Shown: positions 22,049-35,271 of the stretch, piece after piece
Layout: each line of letters opens with the position of its first letter
How positions within the stretch are numbered: the stretch's first letter is position 1
From: Nemophila menziesii
Lineage: Eukaryota; Streptophyta; Magnoliopsida; Boraginales; Hydrophyllaceae
Reading direction: 5' to 3'
Assembly (NCBI GenBank): GCA_029959085.1
Contig: JARWIR010000002.1
Location: forward strand, 59,140,154 to 59,204,153
Length of the DNA: 64,000 nucleotides
Notes under the pieces: generated by a model
Seen by the model: only the letters and a program-made list of their open reading frames with translations
The model's database searches: none
Told to the model about the DNA's origin: nothing
Position numbers and translations under genes: made by a program

Positions 22049-23638
22049 GTGAAGGACACCCAAGTCCCTAAATTTTTTATATTTGAACACTTAGGTCCCT
22101 TAGTTCTTATTTATCTTTTTCCAAGTCCCTTTTTTAACTTATACGATTATATTTAATGGTCAAAACTTTGACTTTTTAAAATTCCTACATTTCAAATTAT
22201 AAACTATTTAAATTGTATTATTTAATTAAGAGAATTAAGAAATATAATTTATTTTTTGAGACGTATTTTTGAAAATGTTTTTTTATCAAAAATAATATAA
22301 TAAATTTTAATATTATTTTTTTAAATTTTTTTTTATTTTATTTGTAAGGTGAATGTCTTCACATAATTATTTTATAAAATAAAATATGATGAATTTTTTA
22401 GATAATATTTGGTATAAATAATACTTTTTAGTTTAAAATATTTTTTTCTATTTAACTTTTAAGCATTCAACACAAATGTATTATATATTTTTAAGAATCA
22501 AAATTACGTTTACATATTAAGAAAAAAGTTGAATAATTATCAAGGTAAAATTTTCTTTGATCTTTACCTCATTCTACAAAGATAAACATATCAAAAATTC
22601 ACACATGCATTAAAGTATCACAATATTGTTAAAATTTGATCATATCATGCCAAAATTCTATTCTTTTGCCTAAATTTTTATTCAAAAAACTAACAAAAAT
22701 ATATTCATTATTTTTTTAATTAGATAAAAAGTATTCCCGACTATATGATTACCATACTCACAAGATATCACAAAAATAACAATCACACTAAAATTTAAAT
22801 ATCTACATGTTGAGAAGAGTCTGCCTCATCTACTATGATCTAACAAGAAATATATTAGCAATGTGGAGGAGGCAACATCTTCTCGACATGGTGGATAATA
22901 AATTTATAGTATGAATGTTATTTTTGTCATGTCTTTTGAAATTGGTAATCTTATGATTGATAATATTGTTTGTCTAATTTAAAAATTGAATATCTTCTTA
23001 AAACTTTTGGAAGAAAAAATTAAGCAAAACAATAAGGTTTACGTATAAATAAGAGCAAATTTGAACAATCTTGTTATGTTTAATGCATGTGTGAGAATGT
23101 TTGTATAATTATCTTTGTAGAATGAGGTAAAATTATAGGAAATAATATATCCAACTTCTTTCTCAATATGTAAACGCAATTTGATCTTAAAAATATATAA
23201 TACGTCTGTGTTGAATGCTTAAAAGTTAAATAAAAAAATTATTTACACCAAATATTATTTAAATTATTTAATCTTTTTCCATTTTACGATTTTATGAATA
23301 AAATATACATTCACCTTTCAAATAAAAAAAGTAGATTTTAAAATTTATTATTTTTTTTGGTAAAAATATTTAACATATTTTGTGTCTAAAAATATAAATT
23401 ATATTTCTTAATTCTATCAATCAAAGAATACAACTAAAAAAATAGGTTAAAAATTACAAGTTTATATCTATAAGAGTAGTTAATAAAGCGTACGAAAGGA
23501 ATTTTGAGAAAATTAAAATTTTATCCATTAAATATAATCATCCATGTTAAAAAAAGGGACTTGACAATAAATAAAAAAGAAATGAGAGAGCTAAGTGTCC
23601 CAATATCAAAAACATAGGGACCTAGATGTCCTTTTCCC
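22049..23638. mobile_element. foldback Mutator-like element, copy 4 (1590 bp)
   Basis: Flanked by GTATTCAAAA (22039-22048) and GGATTCAAAA (23639-23648). The right arm has the 21-bp deletion shared with copies 5 and 6. Confidence 0.85.
22806..22890 (+). other. central hairpin, copy 4
   Basis: Arms identical to copy 1; one loop base differs (AAGAAATAT for AAGACATAT). Confidence 0.5.
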
Positions 23639-23692
23639 GGATTCAAAAATGTCTTGTTTTCTTTTGTTTAGGCCGGACCATGGGTTTGGTTC

Positions 23693-23885
23693 AGCCCAAA
23701 TATATCATATGTATTATAAATGTAAAGTACATAGTACTCTTACTCCTTTGATATGGTCTTTTGACCCATCGACTTACTTTCCTTTTATGTTTTGTCTGGC
23801 CTCTCCACACCTCAAATCTCACACTCTCTGACTATCTCTCTTATTTCTTAGAAAGTAACTGGGTGTTTAATAGCTTGGTTACTGG
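23693..23885 (+). promoter_or_regulatory. plus-strand promoter and leader, copy 4
   Basis: AGCCCA at 23693, TATA-like motif and donor (23886) kept. Confidence 0.5.
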
Positions 23886-24502
23886 GTAAGATTGGCACGG
23901 CTAAGCTTATTATTGATCAAAATCGCCTTTACATGTATATTTTTTACTCAAAACCTTAATATTTGTCAGTACATTTTTTCTTAAGTGCTTGGATCAATTG
24001 TATTTGTAAATATGATGGGTTCTTACGTGTTTTACTCTTTGATTTTGTTTATTTTCATTTGTTTAAATTGCATATGTTCTTTAATTCCTTTATAAGTTGT
24101 GTGGGTTTGTTTATTCTTGAGAAATTAAAAAGGATAAATTGTTACGTTTTGGGTAATAATGTGGTTAAAACCCGTGAGTAAAATTATGAGATTAAGTGTA
24201 TATGAGTTTATCACAACTCTCACAATCCCACTCTCTGTTTCATAACCGATGGGGCTTGGTATTGTAATTGGGTTTTTATTGCAATACCATATCATCGTGT
24301 ATGGAAGTTGGTGTTTAGAAAAAAAATTATCACCATTTGGTTGCATTCTGAGGCAATTTCAGTTTATGCTGTTATTTTTATTAATGGTATTTTCAATCTA
24401 TTAATCTTAAACAAGTGACCAATTTTCTTAATATAGTTTTTAATTTCTTTTGTGTCAGTTTTTTAATTTAATAATCTCTCTTCTTTAATGATGAATTTCT
24501 AG

Positions 24503-24565
24503 GTTATGATAGCTCTTGCGGAACTATTATGCGATCAACTGAAAAAACAAAAACAAAGAGTATAA
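24503..24565 (+). pseudogene. short second exon of the plus-strand gene, copy 4
   Basis: Acceptor and frame as in copy 1; what follows is removed by the downstream deletion. Confidence 0.35.
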
Positions 24566-24594
24566 GTTAGCAGTCATTTAATACAAAGTCCATA

Positions 24595-24598
24595 GATG
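24595..24598. other. deletion junction removing the minisatellite, copy 4
   Basis: CATAGATGGGCTTGG fuses two GATG motifs that flank the minisatellite and the adjoining 100 or so bases in the other copies. It is a short-direct-repeat deletion. Confidence 0.9.
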
Positions 24599-25772
24599 GG
24601 CTTGGAATGCTTCTATTGAACATGTCAATGTAACTATATGTAAGTATTAGTTGGTTAATGACCAAATAGGTAATTTATTACTTACAAGTTAAATTCACCC
24701 AAACTATGTTTGCATATCCTTTTCCCATGATTAATAAAGTTTATTGTATGAGGACATTTTTGTTAAGTTGTCATCTATTGGTGTATGAATACTTGTAAGG
24801 TTTCAATATAGTTACTTGTCCCTAACTATATAGAGTCAATGAAGATATTAAATGTGCGACCTATTTTAATCCTAATGATGAAAATAAAATCAGAGGCATT
24901 AATACTAAATGAGTTCTTCTTTTTAGTGTGTAATTGCAAGACAGGACCTTGATTATGTTCTTAAAATTGAAATTTCCAGCATGAATCGACATCGAGATAT
25001 GACATGATCCCTTCATCTTATCTTTTATTTCGGACAACAAGGAAGTAATATGATATATTTCGAAATCGATATGTTAGATCAGCGATGTCCACTTGTATCA
25101 TCCAAAAAACTTCCACAAAATCCGTGCAATTAACATTGACTAGATACCCCATAAACATCTTATGTCACTACACACCCAACCTTTGTATCATTTTTTAATA
25201 TTTTATATACAAACCAGACCCAAAACAGAGGATACCTTACACCATAAAAACTCAGTATTACACCATAAGAGAAGGGTGTGAAGCCCACCCCTTGGCTATA
25301 CGAAAGTATCATCACAAGCAAAATGTTGTACCATAAAATTACATCCACTAAGAATCTGAGCACATCTGAGGCCCGAAAAATTGCACAACCTGTATTCCTT
25401 CTCCCTTTGATACCCTTTACCACCCAAGAACTCCATAATAAACAAAGTAAAAAAACTAGAGTTATTTTCATAGTAACATAAAAAAACAAAATAAAAACTG
25501 TAATTAAGTCAATTGCAACAATGATAATAAGATTTTTAGCAAAAATAAACTTTATGAAGACATACCCCAACAAGATAATGCTGAAATTTAACTTAATAAA
25601 AAAGAAAGAAAGGAGGAAAGAAGAAGAGTTAAGAAACATTCCATTATCCATTAACTATAAAAACTCAAATGTACTTGACCTTAAAATCCACAATTAGAAG
25701 AAAAACCTAGTTGCTTTACCAAGTTCATGAAATATTACAATTCTAATTAACATATTAAAATTAAGAAAAATT

Positions 25773-25932
25773 CTTCCATCCAATATTTGATGATCCTACA
25801 CCAATTATATTCATACACATACCCCATGTTTTAAACTTACAAAAGTTAATTTATTAATTTAATGACATGTGTTTTGTTATAAAAATCAATGGCTACGATA
25901 TAAATATTTGACCATCCCTTATTGGATGGAAG
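25773..25932. mobile_element. Stowaway-like MITE, copy 4
   Basis: Both ends intact; TA on the right flank. Confidence 0.55.
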
Positions 25933-27017
25933 TATTTCTTACAAAGATATATTAAAATATAAAATAAAATCTCCATTACAGTAGGAAATTGGTTATTTCA
26001 GTCATGATTTCTAACTTCATTTAGAACTGGATTTTGTTTTGATTCTTTTAAACCTATAAACATCAAAGTTGTGGACGATTGTGCAGATTGTAAGTTTATC
26101 ATTTTGCCATGTTTTGCTCTATTTTGCATCATAGCATAATTACAAAACGAAGAGGAATTTCTAAGAATCAATTAATTTTTAACACAATATATTAACAAGA
26201 AAAATATGACATTTTCTAATCACATTATCATCAACTTGAGAATTATCCTGAAATACACCACTATATTCCTTAAGACATCAATTACATATATTGGAACATA
26301 AAGAAAAATCAACTACATATCTGCCCCTCGGACAACTGGTGAAACCATTTTTAACTAACACAGGCTTATTTGCATCTTTTGGAAACATAGTGAACTCTTG
26401 AATAAAAAATGGGGTGTGTATGCTAAAAAGGAGTTTCTCCAGGTAGGAGGAAACTTAAAAAGAAAGATACAAGAAAACGATTCCACCACGAGCATGTGAT
26501 ATTTGTCTCTCCAATTATATTTATTCCTCTTTCTTTTGCTAAAACAGATAAAAAGCTAAGTTGCTAAATTGATGCAATTACTAGTGTATCAAATGATTAT
26601 ATGGCTTTTAATCGAATGAATAGCGTCCATTTTTTAACAAATGGGTATATATTGCGACATTTAAGGACACGAGACTACTAACTAATTAATATGAAAAATT
26701 ATACAACCTTTTATAAATTTATTATTTAAACATTCAAGAGAAGTAATTTGTTTATTTATTATTGAATATGGGCATGCATCTTGTAGCATAAGTGAATTAA
26801 AAGTTTTCAATGTAATAAGGATTACATACATTAGAAAATCCAAGCTAATCTCACAAAGGTTTTGTTTCATTTTTGGTTTCAGAACCTATAAGAGTTTGTG
26901 TAATTCAGACATTCAATATATATATCAATGGAATAATTTGTATATGTTACAATTGAAATGTGAAATGACATGATCAACAACGTTATATATGTATAATTAG
27001 TCTCGTTCACTATACTA

Positions 27018-27540
27018 TTTCAATTTCTACAACCCAAAAATCCAGATAAGAAAGAGACACAGGAGACACAAGAAGTCTTCAGTACTTTCCATTTAGAATC
27101 ATCTACTTGTGGACAAGTAAATATTTCACTCAGGTGTAACGATACTTTGAGAAGAAACAATACTGAGTATGTGAGATACAGTGCTCAAATATGTTGAACA
27201 AAACTATTCAAAATCAGAGTAAAGATCTTGATTTATCTTCTGGGTTGAAAGAACTATGCGAAAGATTTGTAAGATTACAGTTACCTTCAAGTTCCACTAG
27301 TAGTACAGGGTAAATCCAAAGAAAATATTTTTAAGTGTTGCGGGCCCATCTGTAGTTAAAGATGATATAACTAACGGCAATGAAAAAATTTGTATATCTA
27401 TAGTAAATGAAACAGGTATTGAAGAGGAACTTCCGAGATTTATTTACATGAAATAAAGTAACCCAAACACACAATTTAGGAATCCTTCTCTTTGAATTGA
27501 CTCTATCCAGAATTTCCACCTGTCCAAACAACACAGATAG
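27018..27540 (+). pseudogene. SUVR-like pseudogene fragment, copy 5
   Basis: Nearly identical to copy 4 (5-bp deletion, KICISIVNE) but without the private 1-bp loss. Confidence 0.6.
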
Positions 27541-27694
27541 TTCATATACCTTTGCTTAGCATCAAATAAATAAAATCAATATTAAATTTATACATAAAAC
27601 CATACATTAACCACCACCGCTCTAAATCAATTAACTCAACAGTAACATAAATGAAAGTAATAGTAACAAGTAACATTTATCAAGTAAATCTTAC

Positions 27695-27789
27695 CATAAA
27701 AAATTTGAAACCTCCTTGAAATGGCATGGTCAACGATCTTATTCGATTTGTTTATATCTTCTATAATATTTTTCTTGACATGGCCCTAC
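27695..27789 (-). pseudogene. minus-strand exon-like segment, copy 5
   Basis: As copy 4, with the TAG stop at its start. Confidence 0.4.
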
Positions 27790-28404
27790 CTGTATGAAAA
27801 ACAAGGGATTAATCCCTATTTCATGACGATTATCAATAAATAACACATAAATTTTACAATTCACTTATTCATGGCTTATTTTCATATCTGCAAAATAATA
27901 ACACCTGTTTCAAGTTAAGATGGATATACAGATGTATAGAGAAAAAGGTTTTTTGGGAGGTAAATGTACCAACATTTGGCTACTGATGGGATCGCCAAAC
28001 TTCTTTTGGATAGGAACTATTACTATTGACATTTCAATAGAGTTTTATTTTTGGGTGCCCCTATGGCTCAGATTTATTTAGGCAAATCAACCACATACAC
28101 TTTCTTCATTAGTTTTCTGTCAAACAATTTCATTATCAAAAGTAACACATCCTCACTATCTCTTACGTTTGTTTTCACTTAGGGTTGCGTGAAGATTTAA
28201 TTTTTAGTTATTACAAATTAATAATCGAGAATTATAAAAGAAGAAAGGAATCAAAAGATTACCTGATTTAAAAGCCACTGTTTGAAGGAAGGATCGATTT
28301 TGAAGAAGATCGTTTATCTTTATGCTGTCCAATGATACCCTTCTTTACTTTTTACTTTCTACCAATTGACCAGAGGAATAAGGGAATCAAAGATAGATAA
28401 CGGT

Positions 28405-28471
28405 GTTTTATAGATACAATGTTGATTGTAAAAAAATAAATACACACCATTTTACATGGGCAGGCAGTATG
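28405..28471 (-). promoter_or_regulatory. minus-strand promoter, partly damaged, copy 5
   Basis: TATA box intact (28405-28414); the site II motif is lost (TGGGCAGG), as in copy 4. Confidence 0.45.
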
Positions 28472-28576
28472 CTAATATGACACTTAAAATATAGTCACGT
28501 ATTTAATTTTTTATTAAAACTCAAACCCGCGCCCTAAAAACTCCCCGCCCACCCTTTGACCCAATAGTATTCAAAA

Positions 28577-30166
28577 GTGAAGGACACCCAATTCCCTAAA
28601 TTTTTTATATTTGAACACTTAGGTCCCTTAGTTCTTATTTATCTTTTTCCAAGTCCCTTTTTTAACTTATACGGTTATATTTAATGGTCAAAACTTTGAC
28701 TTTTTAAAATTCCTACATTTCAAATTATAAACTATTTAAATTGTATTATTTAATTAAGAGAATTAAGAAATATAATTTATTTTTTGAGACGTATTTTTGA
28801 AAATGTTTTTTTATCAAAAATAATATAATAAATTTTAATATTATTTTTTTAAATTTTTTTTTATTTTATTTGTAAGGTGAATGTCTTCACATAATTATTT
28901 TATAAAATAAAATATGATGAATTTTTTAGATAATATTTGGTATAAATAATACTTTTTAGTTTAAAATATTTTTTTCTATTTAACTTTTAAGCATTCAACA
29001 CAAATGTATTATATATTTTTAAGAATCAAAATTACGTTTACATATTAAGAAAAAAGTTGAATAATTATCAAGGTAAAATTTTCTTTGATCTTTACCTCAT
29101 TCTACAAAGATAAACATATCAAAAATTCACACATGCATTAAAGTATCACAATATTGTTAAAATTTGATCATATCATGCCAAAATTCTATTCTTTTGCCTA
29201 AATTTTTATTCAAAAAACTAACAAAAATATATTCATTATTTTTTTAATTAGATAAAAAGTATTCCCGACTATATGATTACCATACTCACAAGATATCACA
29301 AAAATAACAATCACACTAAAATTTAAATATCTACATGTTGAGAAGAGTCTGCCTCATCTACTATGATCTAACAAGAAATATATTAGCAATGTGGAGGAGG
29401 CAACATCTTCTCGACATGGTGGATAATAAATTTATAGTATGAATGTTATTTTTGTCATGTCTTTTGAAATTGGTAATCTTATGATTGATAATATTGTTTG
29501 TCTAATTTAAAAATTGAATATCTTCTTAAAACTTTTGGAAGAAAAAATTAAGCAAAACAATAAGGTTTACGTATAAATAAGAGCAAATTTGAACAATCTT
29601 GTTATGTTTAATGAATGTGTGAGATTGTTTGTATAATTATCTTTGTAGAATGAGGTAAAATTATAGGAAATAATATATCCAACTTCTTTCTCAATATGTA
29701 AACGCAATTTGATCTTAAAAATATATAATACGTCTGTGTTGAATGCTTAAAAGTTAAATAAAAAAATTATTTACACCAAATATTATTTAAATTATTTAAT
29801 CTTTTTCCATTTTACGATTTTATGAATAAAATATACATTCACCTTTCAAATAAAAAAAGTAGATTTTAAAATTTATTATTTTTTTTGGTAAAAATATTTA
29901 ACATATTTTGTGTCTAAAAATATAAATTATATTTCTTAATTCTATCAATCAAAGAATACAACTAAAAAAATAGGTTAAAAATTACAAGTTTATATCTATA
30001 AGAGTAGTTAATAAAGCGTACGAAAGGAATTTTAAGAAAATTAAAATTTTATCCATTAAATATAATCATCCATGTTAAAAAAAGGGACTTGACAATAAAT
30101 AAAAAAGAAATGAGAGAGCTAAGTGTCCCAATATCAAAAACATAGGGACCTAGATGTCCTTTTCCT
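28577..30166. mobile_element. foldback Mutator-like element, copy 5 (1590 bp)
   Basis: Flanked by GTATTCAAAA (28567-28576) and GGATTCAAAA (30167-30176). The right terminus is TTTCCT instead of TTTCCC. Confidence 0.85.
29334..29418 (+). other. central hairpin, copy 5
   Basis: Same as copy 4, including the loop substitution. Confidence 0.5.
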
Positions 30167-30220
30167 GGATTCAAAAATGTCTTGTTTTCTTTTGTTTAGG
30201 CCCGACCATGGGTTTGGTTC

Positions 30221-30413
30221 AGCCCAAATATATCATATGTATTATAAATGTAAAGTACATAGTACTCTTACTCCTTTGATATGGTCTTTTGACCCATCGA
30301 CTTACTTTCCTTTTATGTTTTGTCTGGCCTCTCCACACCTCAAATCTCACACTCTCTGACTATCTCTCTTATTTCTTAGAAAGTAACTGGGTGTTTAATA
30401 GCTTGGTTACTGG
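30221..30413 (+). promoter_or_regulatory. plus-strand promoter and leader, copy 5
   Basis: AGCCCA at 30221, TATA-like motif and donor (30414) kept. Confidence 0.5.
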
Positions 30414-31029
30414 GTAAGATTGGCACGGCTAAGCTTATTATTGATCAAAATCGCCTTTACATGTATATTTTTTACTCAAAACCTTAATATTTGTCAGTAC
30501 ATTTTTTCTTAAGTGCTTGGATCAATTGTATTTGTAAATATGATGGGTTCTTACGTGTTTTACTCTTTGATTTTGTTTATTTTCATTTGTTTAAATTGCA
30601 TATGTTCTTTAATTCCTTTATAAGTTGTGTGGGTTTGTTTATTCTTGAGAAATTAAAAAGGATAAATTGTTACGTTTTGGGTAATAATGTGGTTAAAACC
30701 CGTGAGTAAAATTATGAGATTAAGTGTATATGAGTTTATCACAACTCTCACAATCCCACTCTCTGTTTCATAACCGATGGGGCTTGGTATTGTAATTGGG
30801 TTTTTATTGCAATACCATATCATCGTGTATGGAAGTTGGTGTTTAGAAAAAAAATTATCACCATTTGGTTGCATTCTGAGGCAATTTCAGTTTATGCTGT
30901 TATTTTTATTAATGGTATTTTCAATCTATTAATCTTAAACAAGTGACCAATTTTCTTAATATAGTTTTTAAATTCTTTTTGTCAGTTTTTTAATTTAATA
31001 ATCTCTCTTCTTTAATGATGAATTTCTAG

Positions 31030-31092
31030 GTTATGATAGCTCTTGCGGAACTATTATGCGATCAACTGAAAAAACAAAAACAAAGAGTATAA
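31030..31092 (+). pseudogene. short second exon of the plus-strand gene, copy 5
   Basis: Acceptor and frame as in copy 1. Confidence 0.35.
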
Positions 31093-31141
31093 GTTAGCAG
31101 TCATTTAATACAAAGTCCATAGATGATCCTCTCACATTTGT

Positions 31142-31210
31142 TGATCTCACATTTCTTGACATTTTTTGATCTCACATTTCTTGACATTTTTTGATCTCAC
31201 ATTTCTTGAT
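31142..31210 (+). repeat. 25-bp minisatellite, 3 repeats, copy 5
   Basis: Three uniform repeats, without the private changes of copy 2. Confidence 0.85.
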
Positions 31211-32455
31211 GAGCCTGACCCACCCGTAAAGGACAATGAATCCTTTATTTATGTTGTTAATTGTTATTCACAATATTGATGGGCTTGGAATGCTTCTATT
31301 GAACATGTCAATGTAACTATATGTAAGTATTAGTTGGTTAATGACCAAATAGGTAATTTATTACTTACAAGTTAAATTCACCCAAACTATGTTTGCATAT
31401 CCTTTTCCCATGATTAATAAAGTTTATTGTATGAGGACATTTTTGTTAAGTTGTCATCTATTGGTGTATGAATACTTGTAAGGTTTCAATATAGTTACTT
31501 GTCCCTAACTATATAGAGTCAATGAAGATATTAAATGTGCGACCTATTTTAATCCTAATGATGAAAATAAAATCAGAGGCATTAATACTAAATGAGTTCT
31601 TCTTTTTAGTGTGTAATTGCAAGACAGGACCTTGATTATGTTCTTAAAATTGAAATTTCCAGCATGAATCGACATCGAGATATGACATGATCCCTTCATC
31701 TTATCTTTTATTTCGGACAACAAGGAATTAATATGATATATTTCGAAATCGATATGTTAGATCAGCGATGTCCACTTGTATCATCCAAAAAACTTCCACA
31801 AAATCCGTGCAATTAACATTGACTAGATACCCCATAAACATCTTATGTCACTACACACCCAACCTTTGTATCATTTTTTAATATTTTATATACAAACCAG
31901 ACCCAAAACAGAGGATACCTTACACCATAAAAACTCAGTATTACACCATAAGAGAAGGGTGTGAAGCCCACCCCTTGGCTATACGAAAGTATCATCACAA
32001 GCAAAATGTTGTACCATAAAATTACATTCACTAAGAATCTGAGCACATCTAAGGCCCAAAAAATTGCACAACCTGTATTCCTTCTCCCTTTGATACCCTT
32101 TACCACCCAAGAACTCCATAATAAACAAAGTAAAAAAACTAGAGTTATTTTCATAGTAACATAAAAAAACAAAATAAAAACTGTAATTAAGTCAATTGCA
32201 ACAATCATAATAAGATTTTTAGCAAAAATAAACTTTATGAAGACATACCCCAACAAGATAATGCTGAAATTTAACTTAATAAAAAAGAAAGAAAGGAGGA
32301 AAGAAGAAGAGTTAAGAAACATTCCATTATCCATTAACTATAAAAACTCAAATGTACTTGACCTTAAAATCCACAATTAGAAGAAAACTCTAGTTGCTTT
32401 ACCAAGTTCATGAAATATTACAATTCTAATTAACATATTATAATTAAGAAAAATT

Positions 32456-32615
32456 CTTCCATCCAATATTTGATGATCCTACACCAATTATATTCATACA
32501 CATACCCCATGTTTTAAACTTACAAAAGTTAATTTATTAATTTAATGACATGTGTTTTGTTATAAAAATCAATGGCTACGATATAAATATTTGACCATCC
32601 CTTATTGGATGGAAG
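32456..32615. mobile_element. Stowaway-like MITE, copy 5
   Basis: Both ends intact; TA on the right flank. Confidence 0.55.
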
Positions 32616-33701
32616 TATTTCTTACAAAGATATATTAAAATATAAAATAAAATCTCCATTACAGTAGGAAATTGGTTATTTCAGTCATGATTTCTAACTT
32701 CATTTAGAACTTGATTTTGTTTTGATTCTTTTAAACCTATAAACATCAAAGTTGTGGACGATTGTGCAGATTGTAAGTTTATCATTTTGCCATGTTTTGC
32801 TCTATTTTGCATCATAGCATAATTACAAAACAAAGAGGAATTTCTAAGAATCAATTAATTTTTAACACAATATATTAACAAGAAAAATATGACATTTTCT
32901 AATCACATTATCATCAACTTGAGAATTATCCTGAAAATACACCCCTATATTCCTTAAGACATCAATTACATATATTGGAACAGAAAGAAAAATCATTTAC
33001 ATATGTGCCCCTCGGACAACTGGTGAAACCATTTTTAACTAACACAGGCTTATTTGCATCTTTTGGAAACATGGTGAACTCTTGAATAAAAAATGGGGTG
33101 TGTATGCTAAAAAGTTGTTTCTCCAGGTAGGAGGAAACTTAAAAAGAAAGATACAAGAAAACGATTCAACCACGAGCATGTGATATTTGTTGTTCCAATT
33201 ATATTTATTCCTCTTTCTTTTGCTAAAACAGATAAAAAGCTAAGTTGCTAAATTGATGCAATTACTAGTGTATCAAATGATTATATGGCTTTTAATCGAA
33301 TGAATAGCGTGCATTTTTTCACAAATGGGTATATATTGCGACATTTAAGGACACGAGACTACTAACTAATTAACATGAAAAATTACACAACCTTTTATAA
33401 ATTTATTATTTAAACATTCAAGACAAGTAATTTGTTTATTTATAATTGAATAGGGGCATGCATCTTGTAGCATAAGTGAATTAAAAGTTTTCAATGGAAT
33501 AAGGATTACATACATTAGAAAATCGAAGCTAATCTCACAAAGGTTTTGTTTCATTTTTGGTTTCAGAACCTATAAGAGTTTGTGTAATTTAGACATTTAA
33601 TATATATATCAATGGAATAATTTGTATATGTTACAATTGAAATATGAAATGACATGATCAACAACGTTATATATGTATAATTAGTCTCGTTCACTATACT
33701 A

Positions 33702-34229
33702 TTTCAATTTCTACAACCCAAAAATCCAGATAAGAAAGAGACACAGGAGACACAAGAAGTCTTTAGTACTTTCCATTTAGAATCATCTACTTGTGGACAA
33801 GTAAATATTTCACTCAGGTGTAACGATACTTTGAGAAGAAACAATACTGAGTATGTGAGCATTCATGCAGTGCTCAAATATGTTGAACAAAACTATTCAA
33901 AATCAGAGTAAAGATCTTTATTTATCTTCTGGGTTGAAGGAACTATGCGAAAGATTTGTAAGATTACAGTTACCTTCAAGTTCCACTAGTAGTACAGGGT
34001 AAATCCAAAGAAAATATTTTTAAGTGTTGCGGGCCTATCTGTAGTTAACGATGATATAACTAACGGCAATGAAAAAATTCGTATATCTATAGTAAATGAA
34101 ACGGGTATTGAAGAGGAACTTCCGAGATTTATTTACATGAAATAAAGTAACCCAAACACACAATTTAGGAATCCTTCTTTTTGAATTGACCCTATCCAGA
34201 ATTTTCACCTGTCCAAACAACACAGATAG
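33702..34229 (+). pseudogene. SUVR-like pseudogene fragment, copy 6
   Basis: Without the 5-bp deletion. The third stretch reads VVNDDITNGNEKIRISIVNE, where Asn replaces the Lys of copies 1-5, 9 and 10; Asn is closer to the family, so this allele may be the older state. Confidence 0.6.
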
Positions 34230-34383
34230 TTCATATACCTTTGCCTAGCATCAACTAAATAAAATCAATATTAAATTTATACATAAAACCATACATTAAC
34301 CACCACCGCTCTAAATCAATTAACTCAACAGTAACATAAATGAAAGTAATAGTAACAAGTAACATTTATCAAGTAAATCTTAC

Positions 34384-34477
34384 CATAAAAATATGAAACC
34401 TCCCTGAAATGGCATGGTCAACGATCTTATTCGATTTGTTTATATCTTCTGTAATATTTTTCTTGACATGGCCCGAC
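34384..34477 (-). pseudogene. minus-strand exon-like segment, copy 6
   Basis: 94 nt: one A is missing near the donor side, which shifts the frame at the end. The stop of copies 3-5 is absent. Confidence 0.4.
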
Positions 34478-35099
34478 CTATATGAAAAACAAGGGATTAA
34501 TCCCAATTTCATGACGATTATCAATAAATAACACATAAATTTTACAATTCACTTATTCATGGCTTATTTTCATATCTGCACAATAATAACACATGTTTCA
34601 AGTTAAGATGGATATACAGATGTATAGAGAAAAAGGTGTTTTGGGAGGTAAATGTACCAACATTTGGCTACTGATGGGATGGCCAAACTTCTTTTTGATA
34701 GAAACTATTACTATTGACATTTCAATAGAGTTTTATTTTTGGGTGCCCCTATGGCTCAGATTTATTTAGGCAAATCAACCACATACACTTTTTTCATTAG
34801 TTTTCTGTCAAACAATTTCATTATCAAAAGTAACACATCCTCACTATCTCTTACGTTTGTTTTCACTTAGGGTAGCGTGAAGATTCAGTTTTTAGTTATT
34901 ACAAATTAATAATCGAGAATTATAAAAGAAGAAAGGAATCGAAAGATTACCTGATTTAAAAGCCACTGATTGAAGGAAGGATCGATTTTGGAGAAGATTC
35001 GTTTATCTTTATGCTGTCCAATGAACCTTTACCCTTCTTTACTTTTTTACTTTCTACCAATTGACCAGAGGAATAAGGGAACCAAAGATAGATAACGGT

Positions 35100-35157
35100 G
35101 TTTTATAGATAAAATGTTGATTGTTAAAAAATAAATACACACCATTTTACATGGGCC
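35100..35157 (-). promoter_or_regulatory. minus-strand promoter, copy 6
   Basis: TATA box (35100-35109) and site II TGGGCC (35152-35157) intact. Confidence 0.5.
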
Positions 35158-35271
35158 GGCAGTATGCTAATATGACACTTAAAATATACTCACGTATTTA
35201 ATTTTTTATTAAAACTCAAACCCGCGCCCTAAAAACTCCCCGCCCAACCTTTGACCCAATAGGATTCAAAA

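Larger units (their letters stand above)
20002..26528. repeat. macrosatellite unit, copy 4 (6527 bp)
   Basis: Shortest full copy. A deletion joined two GATG motifs at 24595-24598 and removed the minisatellite with its flanks. It shares a 21-bp deletion near 23240 with copies 5 and 6, and its first half is nearly identical to copy 5. Confidence 0.98.
26529..33212. repeat. macrosatellite unit, copy 5 (6684 bp)
   Basis: Mosaic copy: the left half matches copy 4 (GTGAGATACAG deletion, TGGGCAGG in place of TGGGCCGG), while the right half matches copy 6 (TTTCCTGG at the transposon end, CATTTACATATGTGCCC near the unit end). Three minisatellite repeats. Confidence 0.98.
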
